Assembly (NCBI GenBank): GCA_016789785.1
Contig: JAEUQE010000383.1
Span: 1-5,085, forward strand
Direction: 5' to 3'
DNA: 5,085 nucleotides
DNA from: Bryobacterales bacterium
GTDB taxonomy: Bacteria; Acidobacteriota; Terriglobia; Bryobacterales; Bryobacteraceae
Part shown: positions 4,760 through 5,085 of the stretch, piece after piece
How positions within the stretch are numbered: the stretch's first letter is position 1
Layout of the letters: every line of letters starts with the position of its first letter
Program-made: the position numbers and the translations under genes
The notes under the pieces: generated by a model
Database searches by the model: none
What the model was told of the DNA's origin: nothing
The model's input: only the letters and a program-made list of their open reading frames with translations

Positions 4760-5085
4760 ATGCAACCGCAAAATCATGGGGCCCGAAGGACCGCTACCGC
4801 GTTCCGGGCTTCGATCGCAGTCATTCTCTCGCCCCCGGCGCTCCTGCCGGCGCAGGAGCACTACAGTCCAACGAAGTACCAGATTGGGGCGAGGTTTGTT
4901 CGCCTCGCGCAGGGGCTACTCTGTCTCCTGCTTCTGTCGACGCTGCCGTTGGCGGCGCAGGAAAACTTCGGTTCCATCTTGGGAACGGTGACGGATTCCG
5001 GCGGTGGTGTCGTCACCGGAGCGAAGATTACCATTTCCAGCCCGAACGTACCGCAGCCGCTGGAAACAGTTTCGGATGATTCAGG
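4760..5085 (+). CDS. TonB-dependent receptor-like (Oar-type) outer-membrane protein, N-terminal part (3' end outside window)
   Basis: The frame from ATG 4760 is open to the window end (108 complete codons). Residues 52-66 (GLLCLLLLSTLPLAA) form a strong signal-peptide core with likely cleavage near LAA-QENFG. The mature part starts NFGSILGTVTDSGGGVVTGA, the beginning of a carboxypeptidase-regulatory-like beta-sandwich. In Acidobacteria such a domain opens large TonB-dependent transporters related to Myxococcus Oar. These sit in the outer membrane and take up large substrates using TonB energy. No plug or barrel is visible here, so another secreted protein with this domain is possible. Residues 17-32 (ASIAVILSPPALLPAQ) form an earlier hydrophobic stretch also ending in AQ-E, so two signal-like segments stand in tandem. 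There is no other ATG or GTG in frame ahead of the signal core. The two-hairpin repeat at 4694-4734 lies directly upstream. Confidence 0.75.
   Translation, partial: MQPQNHGARRTATAFRASIAVILSPPALLPAQEHYSPTKYQIGARFVRLAQGLLCLLLLSTLPLAAQENFGSILGTVTDSGGGVVTGAKITISSPNVPQPLETVSDDS

Noticed and set aside
4708..5079. A 123-codon frame overlapping the receptor start
   Set aside because: The overlapping frame from 4760 has a ribosome site, a signal peptide and a recognisable domain. This one has none.
1..5085. Search for tRNA or rRNA genes, CRISPR arrays and phage attachment sites
   Set aside because: No cloverleaf, rRNA-like stretch, regularly spaced direct repeats or integrase-linked site is visible by eye on either strand.

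Overview
The window is GC-rich bacterial DNA. It carries one coding-dense operon between two looser intergenic stretches. The best guess at source is an Acidobacteriota relative of the Solibacter/Bryobacter group. This rests on a Tat-type exported sulfatase, the start of an Oar-like TonB receptor whose mature protein opens with a carboxypeptidase-regulatory-like fold, and short hairpin repeats of the REP type. Planctomycetes or Verrucomicrobia are less likely alternatives, and no marker gene settles the point.

Layout: (1) 1-660 is the C-terminal part of an N-terminal-nucleophile hydrolase of the glycosylasparaginase family, cut by the window edge. (2) 661-1074 is a gene-free gap. It holds a GC-rich hairpin just past the first stop, then what looks like a decayed REP/RAYT unit: two related two-hairpin repeats in opposite orientation (733-781 and 936-981) flanking a fragment of the C-terminal signature of a REP-associated tyrosine transposase. 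(3) 1075-4319 is a tight same-strand operon: zinc-dependent polyol/sugar dehydrogenase, short-chain dehydrogenase/reductase (SDR) and exported sulfatase, with gaps of 1 and 7 bases. (4) 4320-4759 is an intergenic region with a terminator-like hairpin, repeated GTTACA words, and a third two-hairpin repeat just before a good ribosome binding site. (5) 4760-5085 is the start of a TonB-dependent receptor-like outer-membrane protein that runs off the end.

Inferred joint role: the receptor would import oligosaccharides, the exported sulfatase would remove sulfate esters from a glycan or sugar, and the two oxidoreductases would oxidise the released sugar or polyol in the cytoplasm. Co-transcription of the three central genes is well supported by spacing. 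The substrate and the link to the receptor are not.

Most worth a second look: the REP/RAYT remnant with compensatory changes in its stems; the SDR, whose active-site YxxxK lysine is an arginine (two base changes from AAG); the glycosylasparaginase, whose self-cleavage site reads Gly-Thr instead of Asp-Thr; and the receptor's N-terminus, with two consecutive signal-peptide-like segments. I see no clearly new multi-gene system here.
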